A stretch of DNA of 64,000 nucleotides from Bog-756 sp963718405 (GTDB lineage Bacteria > Actinomycetota > Acidimicrobiia > Acidimicrobiales > RAAP-2): the NCBI GenBank assembly GCA_963718405.1, contig CAVQYZ010000005.1:930001-994000 (forward strand), written 5' to 3'. Shown piece after piece: positions 41,986-50,013 of this stretch. Every line of letters starts with the position of its first letter. The first letter of the stretch is position 1. The notes below the pieces were generated by a model. That model was given only the letters and a program-made list of their open reading frames with translations, was not told where the DNA came from and did no database searches. A program made the position numbers and the translations under genes.

Positions 41986-43008
41986 TCAGTTGGAAGACTG
42001 AATAACCACGTATCTGGAGGGCTCAGTACCTTCAGACCTGGTCTCCACGCCGTCGATCTCGTTCACCGTGTCGTGGACGACTTTGCGATCAGCCGGTGAC
42101 ATCGGCTCAAGGACCCGCTCGTCGCCGGACTCCTTGACCTCTGCCACGATGCCTTGGGTAAACCGTCGGAGTGCCGCCACCCGTTTCTCCCGATAGCCAC
42201 CCACATCGACCAGAATTCGATCGGTCCGGTTCTCAGACTGGCGCTGAACGAAGGTTCGCGTGAGATCCTGCACCGCCGACAGCGTCGCACCGCGTGGTCC
42301 CACCAGCAAGCCCAGATCCTCCCCGGCCGCGGCGATCTGCACCGTCTCTTCATCGATCTCCACAAAGCCGACATCGGCGTTCAAGCCGAATTCGCGGACA
42401 AGCCCGGATACAAAATCCGCGGCGGCCTGACCCTGCTGCTCAAGTGTCAATGACTCTTCCATGGTGCTCTCACTCTCTCCGGACTTGCGTCCAGAACCTC
42501 GCTTTTGCTGCTGGTTCGATCCGTCGCCGCTCTGTCCACTGCCTCGTGCCTCAACGGCACCCTGTCCACCGCCTCCGCCGCCGCCTCCGCGCCTCCGCCG
42601 GCTTGATCGGCTCGCACCACCCGATTTCGCTCCGTTGCTACCAGCGTCCGCGCCGTCGCTTTCTGAGGCCCCATCGGACGATCCGCCGCCAGCACCCTCC
42701 CCCACGCCATTGGCCCGCTCGCCGCGAGCCGAGCCGCCTCCACCCTTTCGAGGACCGCTGCCACCGCGGGGACGATCGCCACCGTCCCGCCGTGCGGCCG
42801 GCTTTTGACGACGGCCCCGCTTCGGTGGTGGGGCAACCGGCCTCACCCGGGCTTGAACCCGGGCCTCCCCCCGCAGGCGACCGAAGAGACCGGCCTTGGG
42901 TTCGCTGAGAACCACGAACTCGGCGTCGTCCTCAGCCACCCCCAAGAGATCGAGGACGATCTCTTTTGCCTCGGGGAGTGATTTACCGCTCGCTTCCACC
43001 CAATCCAC
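41986..43008 (-). CDS. khpB: RNA-binding protein Jag/KhpB
   Basis: A 340-residue protein with an N-terminal Jag domain (WVEASGKSLPEAKEIVLDLLGV, KAGLFGRLRGEARV), a ~130-residue Arg/Gly/Ser-rich linker with poly-Gly (RRRRGGGGGGGGQG), a KH domain (EDLGLLVGPRGATLSAVQDL) and an R3H domain (PMSPADRKVVHDTVNE). It binds RNA with KhpA in other bacteria and affects cell division and envelope. The linker is much longer than usual and resembles RGG-type RNA-binding tails. GTG start, 3 bp after yidC. Confidence 0.93.
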   Translation of the reverse strand: MDWVEASGKSLPEAKEIVLDLLGVAEDDAEFVVLSEPKAGLFGRLRGEARVQARVRPVAPPPKRGRRQKPAARRDGGDRPRGGSGPRKGGGGSARGERANGVGEGAGGGSSDGASESDGADAGSNGAKSGGASRSSRRRRGGGGGGGGQGAVEARGSGQSGDGSNQQQKRGSGRKSGESESTMEESLTLEQQGQAAADFVSGLVREFGLNADVGFVEIDEETVQIAAAGEDLGLLVGPRGATLSAVQDLTRTFVQRQSENRTDRILVDVGGYREKRVAALRRFTQGIVAEVKESGDERVLEPMSPADRKVVHDTVNEIDGVETRSEGTEPSRYVVIQSSN

Positions 43009-43011
43009 TGC

Positions 43012-44325
43012 TTATCGTGCCTTTCTCTCGCGCTTCGCCTTGGAGCGTGGGTGCTCCTTCGGCTGGTCCGCACTCTCTTCATCGGCGGCCGCGTCCCCGG
43101 AACCGTTCGATCCGTTGCTCGAGCTCTTGGCACCGTTTCTGCAGGTCCCAGAACCGTTTTGCCCAGCGGTTGGACTCCTCCGGCCGTTGGATCCGTTGGT
43201 GGGCCCCGTGGCCTTGGCGGCAGACCCGGCTTTGCCTCCGGCAGTGCCTTTGGATCCTGTGGCGGGTCGTCGCGATCCGTTGGATCCGCCAGCCGCTACG
43301 GTCCCATCGGCTTTGGCAGATCCACCCGCCTTGGTGGTTCCGGCCTTGGCCGCGCCCCCGGACTTGGCGGCCGCGCCCCCGGACTTGGCGGATGCACCTC
43401 CCGCACCAGCCTTGGGCAGCGCCCGTTCCGTGCGGTCGACCGCTGGCCCCTTCTTTCCTCCACCGCCAGCCCCGGCCGCGGCAGCTGCAGGTGGGCCGGC
43501 GACGAGGCCTTTCCGGAAGAGAATTTCCTGCGTCAAGATACGAATACCGCTCGAAATGATGAAATACACGTTCAGAATAGCGGCGACATTTAGATAAATG
43601 AACCCGAAGATCAGTGGCATGTACTTCTGGAGCATGGCGGCCTGAGGATTGGCCTGCGACGCTTGGGGGTTTCGGGCATTCAGCCTGGACATCTGCAGGT
43701 ACTGCAGTCCCACGGCCGCAGCCACCAACAGCAAGTAGGGGATGGCGATAAAAATCGAACTGTGGTGAGAAAGGAGCTTCTGGGCGAAGTCCATACCGAA
43801 CGAGTTAAGTTGCCCGTGAGCTGCAACAATGTCCGTGCGCATCTTCGATGGATTGGGGATGTACCGGGGGATGGCCTTGACCTGCACGGGAATGGTCTTC
43901 TTGAATCCGGCCACGGTGATCGTGTGCTGCGGGATGGTCACGGTGTTGGTGATCCCCCGGATCACGCTGTACAGAACAAAGAATGCCGGCATCTGCAATA
44001 GCATCGGGAGACAGCCCGAAGCCGGGTTCACATTGTGCTCTTTGTAGAGCTTCATCATTTCTTCATTCATCTGGGCTCTGTTTTCAGCGCCCTTGTACTT
44101 CGCCTGCAACTTCTTCATCTCAGGCCCGAGGGCCTGCATGGCCGCCATGTTCTTGGTGCTCTTGACCGTGAGCGGGGTCAAGGCCGCCATGATGACGATG
44201 GTGAGGAGAGCCACGTCAATCGGGTAGTTGGGGATGATGGAGAAGAAGAAGGCCAGAACCGACCCCACGAAGTCCAACAGGGGTTGGAAGATCTTGCCTA
44301 TCGGAGTGGTCAGCGAGGCGAGCAT
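43012..44325 (-). CDS. yidC: Membrane protein insertase YidC
   Basis: A 437-residue YidC/Oxa1 insertase. The core (residues ~1-285) has five predicted spans, beginning PLLDFVGSVLAFFFSIIPNYPIDVAL, with the conserved MKKLQAKYKG coiled region and PASGCLPMLLQMPAFFVLY; there is no large periplasmic domain, as in Gram-positives. The last ~150 residues are an Ala/Gly/Ser/Lys-rich basic tail ending SKAKRERKAR, suited to ribosome binding. It overlaps the repaired yidD end by 16 bp and precedes jag. Confidence 0.95.
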   Translation of the reverse strand: MLASLTTPIGKIFQPLLDFVGSVLAFFFSIIPNYPIDVALLTIVIMAALTPLTVKSTKNMAAMQALGPEMKKLQAKYKGAENRAQMNEEMMKLYKEHNVNPASGCLPMLLQMPAFFVLYSVIRGITNTVTIPQHTITVAGFKKTIPVQVKAIPRYIPNPSKMRTDIVAAHGQLNSFGMDFAQKLLSHHSSIFIAIPYLLLVAAAVGLQYLQMSRLNARNPQASQANPQAAMLQKYMPLIFGFIYLNVAAILNVYFIISSGIRILTQEILFRKGLVAGPPAAAAAGAGGGGKKGPAVDRTERALPKAGAGGASAKSGGAAAKSGGAAKAGTTKAGGSAKADGTVAAGGSNGSRRPATGSKGTAGGKAGSAAKATGPTNGSNGRRSPTAGQNGSGTCRNGAKSSSNGSNGSGDAAADEESADQPKEHPRSKAKRERKAR

Positions 44326-44650
44326 GGGACCTTCCCTTCGGGCACAGGATCGACGCCGTGTCCACCCAGGGGTTACACCGGACCAACCGCCTGGCCGCCA
44401 ACGAAGCGCCCCGGGTGGCTCCGTACCGCTCGATGGCCAACACGGCGTACTCGGAACAGGTCGGGAGGTACCGGCACCCGGTGGGGCGTCCGGACCGAAG
44501 CATCTGATAACCGTGGATGGCCGTGATCATCCACCGGGCCGGACCCCACTGACGGGCGTGCTGGCGGTCCCCGTCGAGTTCGGTGGCCACCAGGGCCTCC
44601 TCGCCGTCCGGTGTCGGTCGGGTGTCGAGTCGACCCGTGAGAGTGCTCAT
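44310..44650 (-). CDS. yidD: YidD membrane protein insertion factor, frameshifted near its C-terminus
   Basis: From ATG 44650 (ATGA overlap with rnpA) the frame carries the YidD core: ITAIHGYQMLRSG, TGCRYLPTCSEYAVLAIERYGATRGASLAARRLVRCNPW. The expected tail GGHGVDPVPEGKVP is present, but in the next frame, as if one G were missing from the run after CCCTGGG (near 44365). Read uncorrected, the frame runs on to 44216 as unrelated sequence. With the G restored it ends at 44310. YidD is a small Cys-rich protein aiding YidC. About 35-40 extra N-terminal residues precede the core. Confidence 0.85.
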
Positions 44651-45036
44651 CGGGGTGCACCCGCTCGGCGGGCCGGGCCCGCCATAGCCCTCTCCACTGC
44701 TTGGCTCATAGCCACCCTTAGTTGATCGAATCCCAATAGCGGCCCGCCGGGGCCCGCGTGAACCAGGTAGGCGCCAGCCGGAAGGTGGGCGGCCTGCTCG
44801 GACACGATGGCCCGGAGCCTGCGCTTCAGTCGGTTCCTCTTCACTGCATTCCCAACCCGTCGATTGACGGCGTAGGCAACTTTTACTTCTGACCAGGAAG
44901 GTTGCATTACAATACTTACAGCGAGTGGTCCTGCTCGCCCCCGGGAGCTACTGCGGCGGAGCTCTTCGAAGGTTCGGCGCGACCGGATGGGCCCCACCAG
45001 GGAGCTGCTCCGGCCTTCCGGCCGAGAGATGGTCAC
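44647..45036 (-). CDS. rnpA: Ribonuclease P protein component
   Basis: A ~129-residue RnpA. RSRRTFEELRRSSSRGRAGPL starts the fold, and the signature is VAYAVNRRVGNAVKRNRLKRRLRAIV. It supports the P RNA in tRNA 5' processing. The frame is open to 45171 but that part is antisense-free shadow of rpmH. GTG 45036 overlaps the rpmH stop (GTGA) and gives coupled translation; GTG 44994 is an alternative giving a family-typical N-terminus. Confidence 0.92.
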   Translation of the reverse strand: MTISRPEGRSSSLVGPIRSRRTFEELRRSSSRGRAGPLAVSIVMQPSWSEVKVAYAVNRRVGNAVKRNRLKRRLRAIVSEQAAHLPAGAYLVHAGPGGPLLGFDQLRVAMSQAVERAMAGPARRAGAPR

Positions 45037-45167
45037 ACCGAGAGCCGCTGGCGTCCCTTCGCCCGGCGCGACCGGATCACCGCCCGCCCGGCCTTGGTCG
45101 ACATCCGCTTGCGAAAACCGTGGGTCTTGGCCCGTTTCCGTACATTTGGTTGATAGGTGCGCTTCAT
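45033..45167 (-). CDS. rpmH: 50S ribosomal protein L34
   Basis: A 44-residue, very basic L34: MKRTYQPNVRKRAKTHGFRK, then RMSTKAGRAVIRSRRAKGRQRLSV. This is the complete canonical sequence. It heads the rpmH-rnpA-yidD-yidC-jag transcript reading away from dnaA. Confidence 0.97.
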   Translation of the reverse strand: MKRTYQPNVRKRAKTHGFRKRMSTKAGRAVIRSRRAKGRQRLSV

Positions 45168-45527
45168 TCATCCACTTCCTTCCTCGCCCTGAACCGTGGA
45201 CGCTTTGGCGCCGCGTGCGGCAGGGGGCCCGGTCACAGGGATCGGGGCATTCCCCTACACACTAGGCGCAATCCAGCCTCCGCTCTAGTCGGTCAGCAAG
45301 AGGCACACTGAGTGGGCACGGTGTACCGTTCCGATCACAGCAAGTGGCTCCACGGTACGAAGAATCCGACCCGGACCCCCAACTTGCCCCCTACGAACCG
45401 AGCAGGCATCCAATCGCAGTAACCCCCAGGCCCAGACCTTGCGGGGGTTGCTCGCGTGGATCGGTGCTCGTCCACAGCTGTGGAAAGTGCTGTGGACCGA
45501 ATCAGCTGTCCCAGGGCGGAGGCCCAC
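45168..45527. promoter_or_regulatory. rpmH-dnaA divergent intergenic region with DnaA-box-like sites
   Basis: This 360-bp spacer holds the divergent promoters of rpmH (possible -10 TAGTGT at 45259-45264, minus strand) and dnaA. A 7-bp dyad GTACCGT/ACGGTAC spans 45323-45358. Close to the dnaA start are TCGTCCACA (45468-45476), TGTGGAAAG and TGTGGACCG, partial matches to DnaA boxes, which suggests dnaA autoregulation. GGAGG stands just before the dnaA GTG. Confidence 0.5.
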
Positions 45528-46931
45528 GTGAACGACACAGAAGGCATGTGGAATTTGTACTCGGAGGCCCTGCGCGAACAGGTCTCTGATGCCAGCTGGC
45601 AGGCCTACCTGTCAGGCATCACGCCACTTTCCATCAAGGACCGCGAAATCGTCCTCGGCGTGCCCAACACCTTGATCCGGGACCGAGTGGAGTCGAGGTT
45701 CCTCGGCCTCATCCAGGACACCGTGACCGGGACCGTCGGACGGGATCTGGTGGTCCAACTCGAGGTGGTGGCTCCCATCCACGAGCCCGTCGAGGAGATC
45801 CCACCCCCTTCAGCGGTTCAGCCCGGCGCGACCCAGTCCACGTCGGGCGGATCACCAGGATGGGAACGCCCACCCCGTCCGACCAGGGGAGATCGTCTCG
45901 AGTTTCCGGTTCTCGACCCTCGCTACACCTTCGACACCTTTGTGATCGCCTCGTCCAACCGGTTTGCCCACGCTGCAGCCCAGTCGGTGGCGGAATCGCC
46001 GGCCCGGTCGTACAACCCTCTGTTCATCTACGGCGACGCCGGCCTGGGCAAGACGCACCTCTTGCACGCCATCGGGAACTACGTCCTCGAGAACTTCGTG
46101 GGACGTCACGTTCGCTACGTGACCACCGAGACCTATATGAACGAGTTCGTCGACGCCATCCGGACCAACACCACCACGGCCTTCAAGCGCCGGTACCGGG
46201 AGTGCGACGTCCTGCTCATTGACGACGTCCAGTTCATGGAACGCAAGGAGTCTCTCCAAGAGGAGTTCTTCCACACCTTCAACTCCCTCTACGGAGCGTC
46301 CAAACAGATCGTCCTGACCTCTGATCGGCCCCCGAAATCCATCGCCACCCTGGAGGATCGGCTCCGCAGCCGGTTCCTGTCCGGCCTGATCACCGAGGTT
46401 CAGCCTCCCGAGCTCGAGACCCGCCTGGCCATTCTCCAGACCAAGGCTGAGCACGAACAGGTTGACGTCCCTGACGACGTACTGGAATTCATCGCCACCC
46501 ACGTCAAGGACAACATCCGGGAACTGGAGGGGGCACTCATCCGGGTCACCGCCTTTGCCAGCCTCAACCGCCAGCCCATGAGCCGGGAGTTGGCCGAGGT
46601 CGTCCTCTCCGACATCGTCTCCGCCGACCAACCTCGCCGGATCACCCCCCAGGTCATCCTGGAGGCCACCTCGGACACCTTCGGATTCTCCGTGGAAGAG
46701 CTGTGCGGCCCCAACCGGCGGCGTCCTCTGGTCACCGCCCGACAGATCGGCATGTACGTGTTCCGGGAGATGACCGATTTCAGCTACCCGGCCATCGGGA
46801 GGGAATTCGGTGGCCGGGACCACTCCACCGTTATGCACGCCGTCGACAAGATCACCACCCTGATGAAAGAGCGCCACCAGATCTACAACCAGGTCACGGA
46901 CCTGATTGTTCGCATCAAGAGTGGTTCGTGA
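45528..46931 (+). CDS. dnaA: Chromosomal replication initiator DnaA
   Basis: A 467-residue initiator ATPase. Domain I (MWNLYSEALREQVSDASWQAYLSG), a short linker domain II, AAA+ domain III with Walker A GDAGLGKTHLLHAIGN and Walker B VLLIDDVQFM, and DNA-binding domain IV with the signature GREFGGRDHSTVMHAVDKI. GTG 45528 has GGAGG at proper spacing; the longer frame from 45456 lacks support. It opens oriC and loads DnaB, with the help of DciA in actinobacteria. Confidence 0.97.
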   Translation: MNDTEGMWNLYSEALREQVSDASWQAYLSGITPLSIKDREIVLGVPNTLIRDRVESRFLGLIQDTVTGTVGRDLVVQLEVVAPIHEPVEEIPPPSAVQPGATQSTSGGSPGWERPPRPTRGDRLEFPVLDPRYTFDTFVIASSNRFAHAAAQSVAESPARSYNPLFIYGDAGLGKTHLLHAIGNYVLENFVGRHVRYVTTETYMNEFVDAIRTNTTTAFKRRYRECDVLLIDDVQFMERKESLQEEFFHTFNSLYGASKQIVLTSDRPPKSIATLEDRLRSRFLSGLITEVQPPELETRLAILQTKAEHEQVDVPDDVLEFIATHVKDNIRELEGALIRVTAFASLNRQPMSRELAEVVLSDIVSADQPRRITPQVILEATSDTFGFSVEELCGPNRRRPLVTARQIGMYVFREMTDFSYPAIGREFGGRDHSTVMHAVDKITTLMKERHQIYNQVTDLIVRIKSGS

Positions 46932-47261
46932 CCACCATTTGCGTCGGGTGGCCCGCGGTCGACAGGGGGTATGTGCCCACCGGGGCCAAGGGGTACGCCC
47001 CCCTGCTATCCGGAGGTTGTGCACTATCTGTGGAAATCTCTGTCACAACCTGGGGCAATTCTGTGAACTTGGATGAACTTGTCCATAACCAGTCACCCAA
47101 TGAACACCTGCTTCTCCCGGATCACCGGATTCAGTGGATGAACCCCGGATTCTGACACCACCCCTGGGCTGGGCAGCGGCGCAGTTATCCGCAATCCACA
47201 GGGCTTACTACCATCACTACAAATTTAGATACTTAGAAGAAAAGCAAGAAAGGACATCCTG
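46932..47261. other. Probable replication origin oriC (dnaA-dnaN spacer)
   Basis: The 330-bp spacer between dnaA and dnaN holds several DnaA-box-like 9-mers: TTGTCCATA (47079-47087) and TTATCCGCA (47185-47193), one mismatch each, plus TGTGGAAAT (47029-47037) and CAATCCACA (47192-47200). An AT-rich stretch (47205-47258) before dnaN could be the unwinding element. This is the place of oriC in mycobacteria and Streptomyces. The boxes are imperfect and few for a Streptomyces-type origin. Confidence 0.65.
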
Positions 47262-48398
47262 GTGAAGTTCCGATGTGAGCGCGACTCCCTGGTGGAGGTC
47301 CTCACCACTGCCGGTCGTGCCGTCAGTTCACGTACGTCGACGTCGATGGCTCTCGGGGGGGTCCGGATCGAGTCGCGGGACAACCACCTGGGCGTGGTCG
47401 GGACCGACCTGGACCTCACGGTGCATGCTTCGACCGAGGCCATCGGCATTGCCGACGGAGTCTGTGTAGCCCCGGCCAAACTGCTGGCTGACATCGTCCG
47501 GTCCCTCGAGCCCGGTGCGGTCACCGTGGAATCCGAGGGGGAGAAGGTCGAGATCGGTGCAGCCAGGTCGCGCTTCAGTCTGCGGACGTTTCCGGTCGAC
47601 GACTTCCCGTCCCTGCCGGAGCCACCGCAACCGGCCACATTCCTGCCGGCATCCCACCTGGCCAGCGCGCTACGCCAGGTGGTGCGGGCGGCATCGAGCG
47701 ACGATGCCAGGCCCCTCCTAACCGGGGTGTTGATCGCAGCCGAGGGAGGGGGCATCCGGCTGGTAGCCACCGACTCCTATCGGCTGGCCATGCGGGACAT
47801 CGAAGGAAGCGATGCGCTGACCGACGCCTCTCAAATTCTTGTGCCGGCCCGGGCCCTGGCTGAGTTGCAGAGGCTTTCTGCCCTGGGTTCCACGTCGAAA
47901 GAAGACGGGGACGGTGGCGCAGAGGCCCCGAAGGTGGGTCTTTCCATCGGGGAGCACGATGTGACCTTCGCCGCCGGCAACGTCAAAGTCAGTACCCGGT
48001 TGCTCGATGGGAGCTACCCGGACTATCGCCAGCTCATTCCGGCTGAGTACCCGAACCGGCTCCACGTGGGGAAGGACTCCCTCTTGGACGCCTTACGACG
48101 GGTACGACTTCTGGTGCGGGACAACACCACACCGGTCCGTTTGTCCATGCGTGGTGGGGGAGTCGACCTCACGGTGGTATCCCAGGAGGTGGGAGACGCC
48201 AGCGAGACCGTGGACGCTGATTTCGAGGGAACCGACCTGACCATCGCCTTCAACCCGACCTACCTCATCGACGGGGTCGAAGCGGTGTCCGGAGACGAGG
48301 TGCTTCTCGAGACGGTCGATGCCACCAAGCCGGCCACCGTGCGGGCTGCCGAAGAGACGAACTTCCACTACCTGTTGATGCCCGTCCGGGTCTCCTGA
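47262..48398 (+). CDS. dnaN: DNA polymerase III beta subunit (sliding clamp)
   Basis: A 378-residue beta clamp with three repeated clamp domains: MKFRCERDSLVEVLTTAGRAVSS in domain 1, FLPASHLASALRQVVRAASSDDARPLLTGVLI in domain 2 and YPDYRQLIP in domain 3, ending YLLMPVRVS. It encircles DNA and tethers polymerase III. GTG start with AAGGA upstream. Normal length and position. Confidence 0.97.
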   Translation: MKFRCERDSLVEVLTTAGRAVSSRTSTSMALGGVRIESRDNHLGVVGTDLDLTVHASTEAIGIADGVCVAPAKLLADIVRSLEPGAVTVESEGEKVEIGAARSRFSLRTFPVDDFPSLPEPPQPATFLPASHLASALRQVVRAASSDDARPLLTGVLIAAEGGGIRLVATDSYRLAMRDIEGSDALTDASQILVPARALAELQRLSALGSTSKEDGDGGAEAPKVGLSIGEHDVTFAAGNVKVSTRLLDGSYPDYRQLIPAEYPNRLHVGKDSLLDALRRVRLLVRDNTTPVRLSMRGGGVDLTVVSQEVGDASETVDADFEGTDLTIAFNPTYLIDGVEAVSGDEVLLETVDATKPATVRAAEETNFHYLLMPVRVS

Positions 48399-48426
48399 GC
48401 CCGGCCGGCAGCACACCGAAGGCTCC

Positions 48427-49527
48427 GTGCACCTCGTCTCGTTGGTCATCACCGATTTTCGCAATATCGCCGAACTGACGATAGAACCCGACCCCCAGGG
48501 CACCACAGTGGTGACCGGGCTCAACGGGGCGGGAAAGACCAGCGTCTTGGAAGCTGTTGGTTATCTGGCCACACTGCAGTCGTTCCGGCGCTCACCAAAA
48601 GAAGCCCTGGTCCGCCGGGGCTCCGAGCGGGCCATCCTGAGGGCTCAGACCCTGGTTGAGGGCCGCCCAATCTCGATCGAGGCGGAGCTGTCCCTGTCGG
48701 GCCGGTCCCGCACCCTGGTGAACCGACAGCCGGTCCGACGACGGAGCGATCTCCACGAGGCCCTGCGGACCACGGTGTTCTCCCCCGAGGACATCGGGGT
48801 GGTGCGGGAGGGCCCGGGCGAGCGTCGCCGGTTCCTCGATGAGACCTTGGCGGTCGTAGATCCGAAGGCGGCGCGGGCGGTCGAGGAGGTCGACAAGATC
48901 CTCCGCCAACGCTCCGCCCTGCTGCGGGGATCCGGCCGCAAGCTCAGTGCTGATGCCGCCACCACGCTCGATGTGTGGGATTCCCGCCTGGACGCCGCGG
49001 GAACGGTGCTGGTGGAGGCCCGTGAAGCGCTGGTAGCTGACTTGGCCCCGATCACCTCGGCCCACTACTCGCGGGTGGCCGGGCAGTCCACGGTGGTGAG
49101 CCTGGAGTACCGCCGATCGTGGTCGGGAAGCCTGTTGGAGGCCCTGGCCGCATCGAGGTCGAAGGACATCGAGCGGGGGGTGTCCCTGATCGGGCCACAC
49201 CGGGATGAGCTCGAGTTATCGCTCGGGGGCCTGCCCAGTCGAACCCACGCCTCCCAAGGGGAGCAACGGTCACTGGCCCTGGCCCTCCAGCTGGCCGCCC
49301 ATCAGTTGGCTACCGAGCGCCTGGGCTCACCACCGATCCTGCTTCTGGATGATGTGTTCTCCGAGCTGGACCCGTTTCGCTCGCGAGCGTTGTTGGCCGG
49401 GCTTCCCCCGGGGCAGACCCTGCTGACCACGGCGCTACCTGCCCCTGAAGAGGTCTCGGCGGCCAAGATCTATGCCGTTGTGGCCGGGGGACACGTGGTA
49501 CCCGTGCCTGCTGCGGGGCCAGAGTGA
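48427..49527 (+). CDS. recF: DNA replication and repair protein RecF
   Basis: A 366-residue SMC-like ATPase that helps load RecA at gaps. Walker A GLNGAGKTSVLEA is at the N-terminus, the RecF signatures are FSPEDIGVVREGPGERRRFLDE and GPHRDELE, and Walker B is ILLLDDVFSELD. It follows dnaN by 28 bp and overlaps the DUF721 gene by 4 bp. Confidence 0.96.
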   Translation: MHLVSLVITDFRNIAELTIEPDPQGTTVVTGLNGAGKTSVLEAVGYLATLQSFRRSPKEALVRRGSERAILRAQTLVEGRPISIEAELSLSGRSRTLVNRQPVRRRSDLHEALRTTVFSPEDIGVVREGPGERRRFLDETLAVVDPKAARAVEEVDKILRQRSALLRGSGRKLSADAATTLDVWDSRLDAAGTVLVEAREALVADLAPITSAHYSRVAGQSTVVSLEYRRSWSGSLLEALAASRSKDIERGVSLIGPHRDELELSLGGLPSRTHASQGEQRSLALALQLAAHQLATERLGSPPILLLDDVFSELDPFRSRALLAGLPPGQTLLTTALPAPEEVSAAKIYAVVAGGHVVPVPAAGPE

Positions 49528-49844
49528 TGGTTCGCAGGCGTGAAGGGAGCGAGAGTGGTCCGCGGTCCCTCGGGACGTCGCTCGACGCGGTGACCAGGCA
49601 ACTGGGGATGGAGGACTCAAAGGGCATCGGGCAACTTTTCGCTCGCTGGCCCGAGATTGTGGGCACGGCGATGGCCGGTCATGTGCAACCGATCCGGCTC
49701 GACAGCGAGGCTCTGGTGGTGAGCGTGGATCACCCTGCCTGGGCCACCCAGGTACGCAGGCTGGGGGACGACCTGTTGGACCGGGTGGTGGAGGAGACCG
49801 GGGCTTCGAGGCCGGGCCGCCTGGAGGTTCGGGTGCGCCGGTAG
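49524..49844 (+). CDS. dciA: DUF721 / DciA-like helicase loader
   Basis: A 106-residue DUF721 protein. The core is LFARWPEIVGTAMAGHVQPIRLDSEALVVSVDHPAWATQVR, matching the KH-like DciA domain. DciA (Rv0004 position, between recF and gyrB) interacts with DnaB and is the common bacterial helicase operator. Here the N-terminal helical extension is short. It is coupled to recF by an ATGA overlap. Confidence 0.88.
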   Translation: MMVRRREGSESGPRSLGTSLDAVTRQLGMEDSKGIGQLFARWPEIVGTAMAGHVQPIRLDSEALVVSVDHPAWATQVRRLGDDLLDRVVEETGASRPGRLEVRVRR

Positions 49845-49893
49845 TCGGCCCGTGGACCGGCGACCATCGGTCTGGGAACCCACCTCTGACGGC

Positions 49894-49899
49894 TACACT
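49894..49899 (+). promoter_or_regulatory. -10-like element upstream of gyrB
   Basis: TACACT at 49894-49899 could start a gyrB transcript about 110 nt before the GTG. No good -35 is visible at 17-18 bp spacing. Confidence 0.35.
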
Positions 49900-50013
49900 G
49901 GAGCATCGGAATCGGGGAATCGCCGTCGTCGCCGGAGAGCGGAGAAACGCACCGCAGATGACCACGCTGCACCGGTTCCCGCTCAATCAAACGATGTTGG
50001 AAAGGGCGCGCCT

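Noticed and set aside
45090..45171. N-terminal extension of RnpA to 45171
   Set aside because: This stretch is the rpmH gene read in another frame.
44902..45311. Plus-strand frames across rpmH/rnpA
   Set aside because: Antisense to conserved genes; shadow frames.
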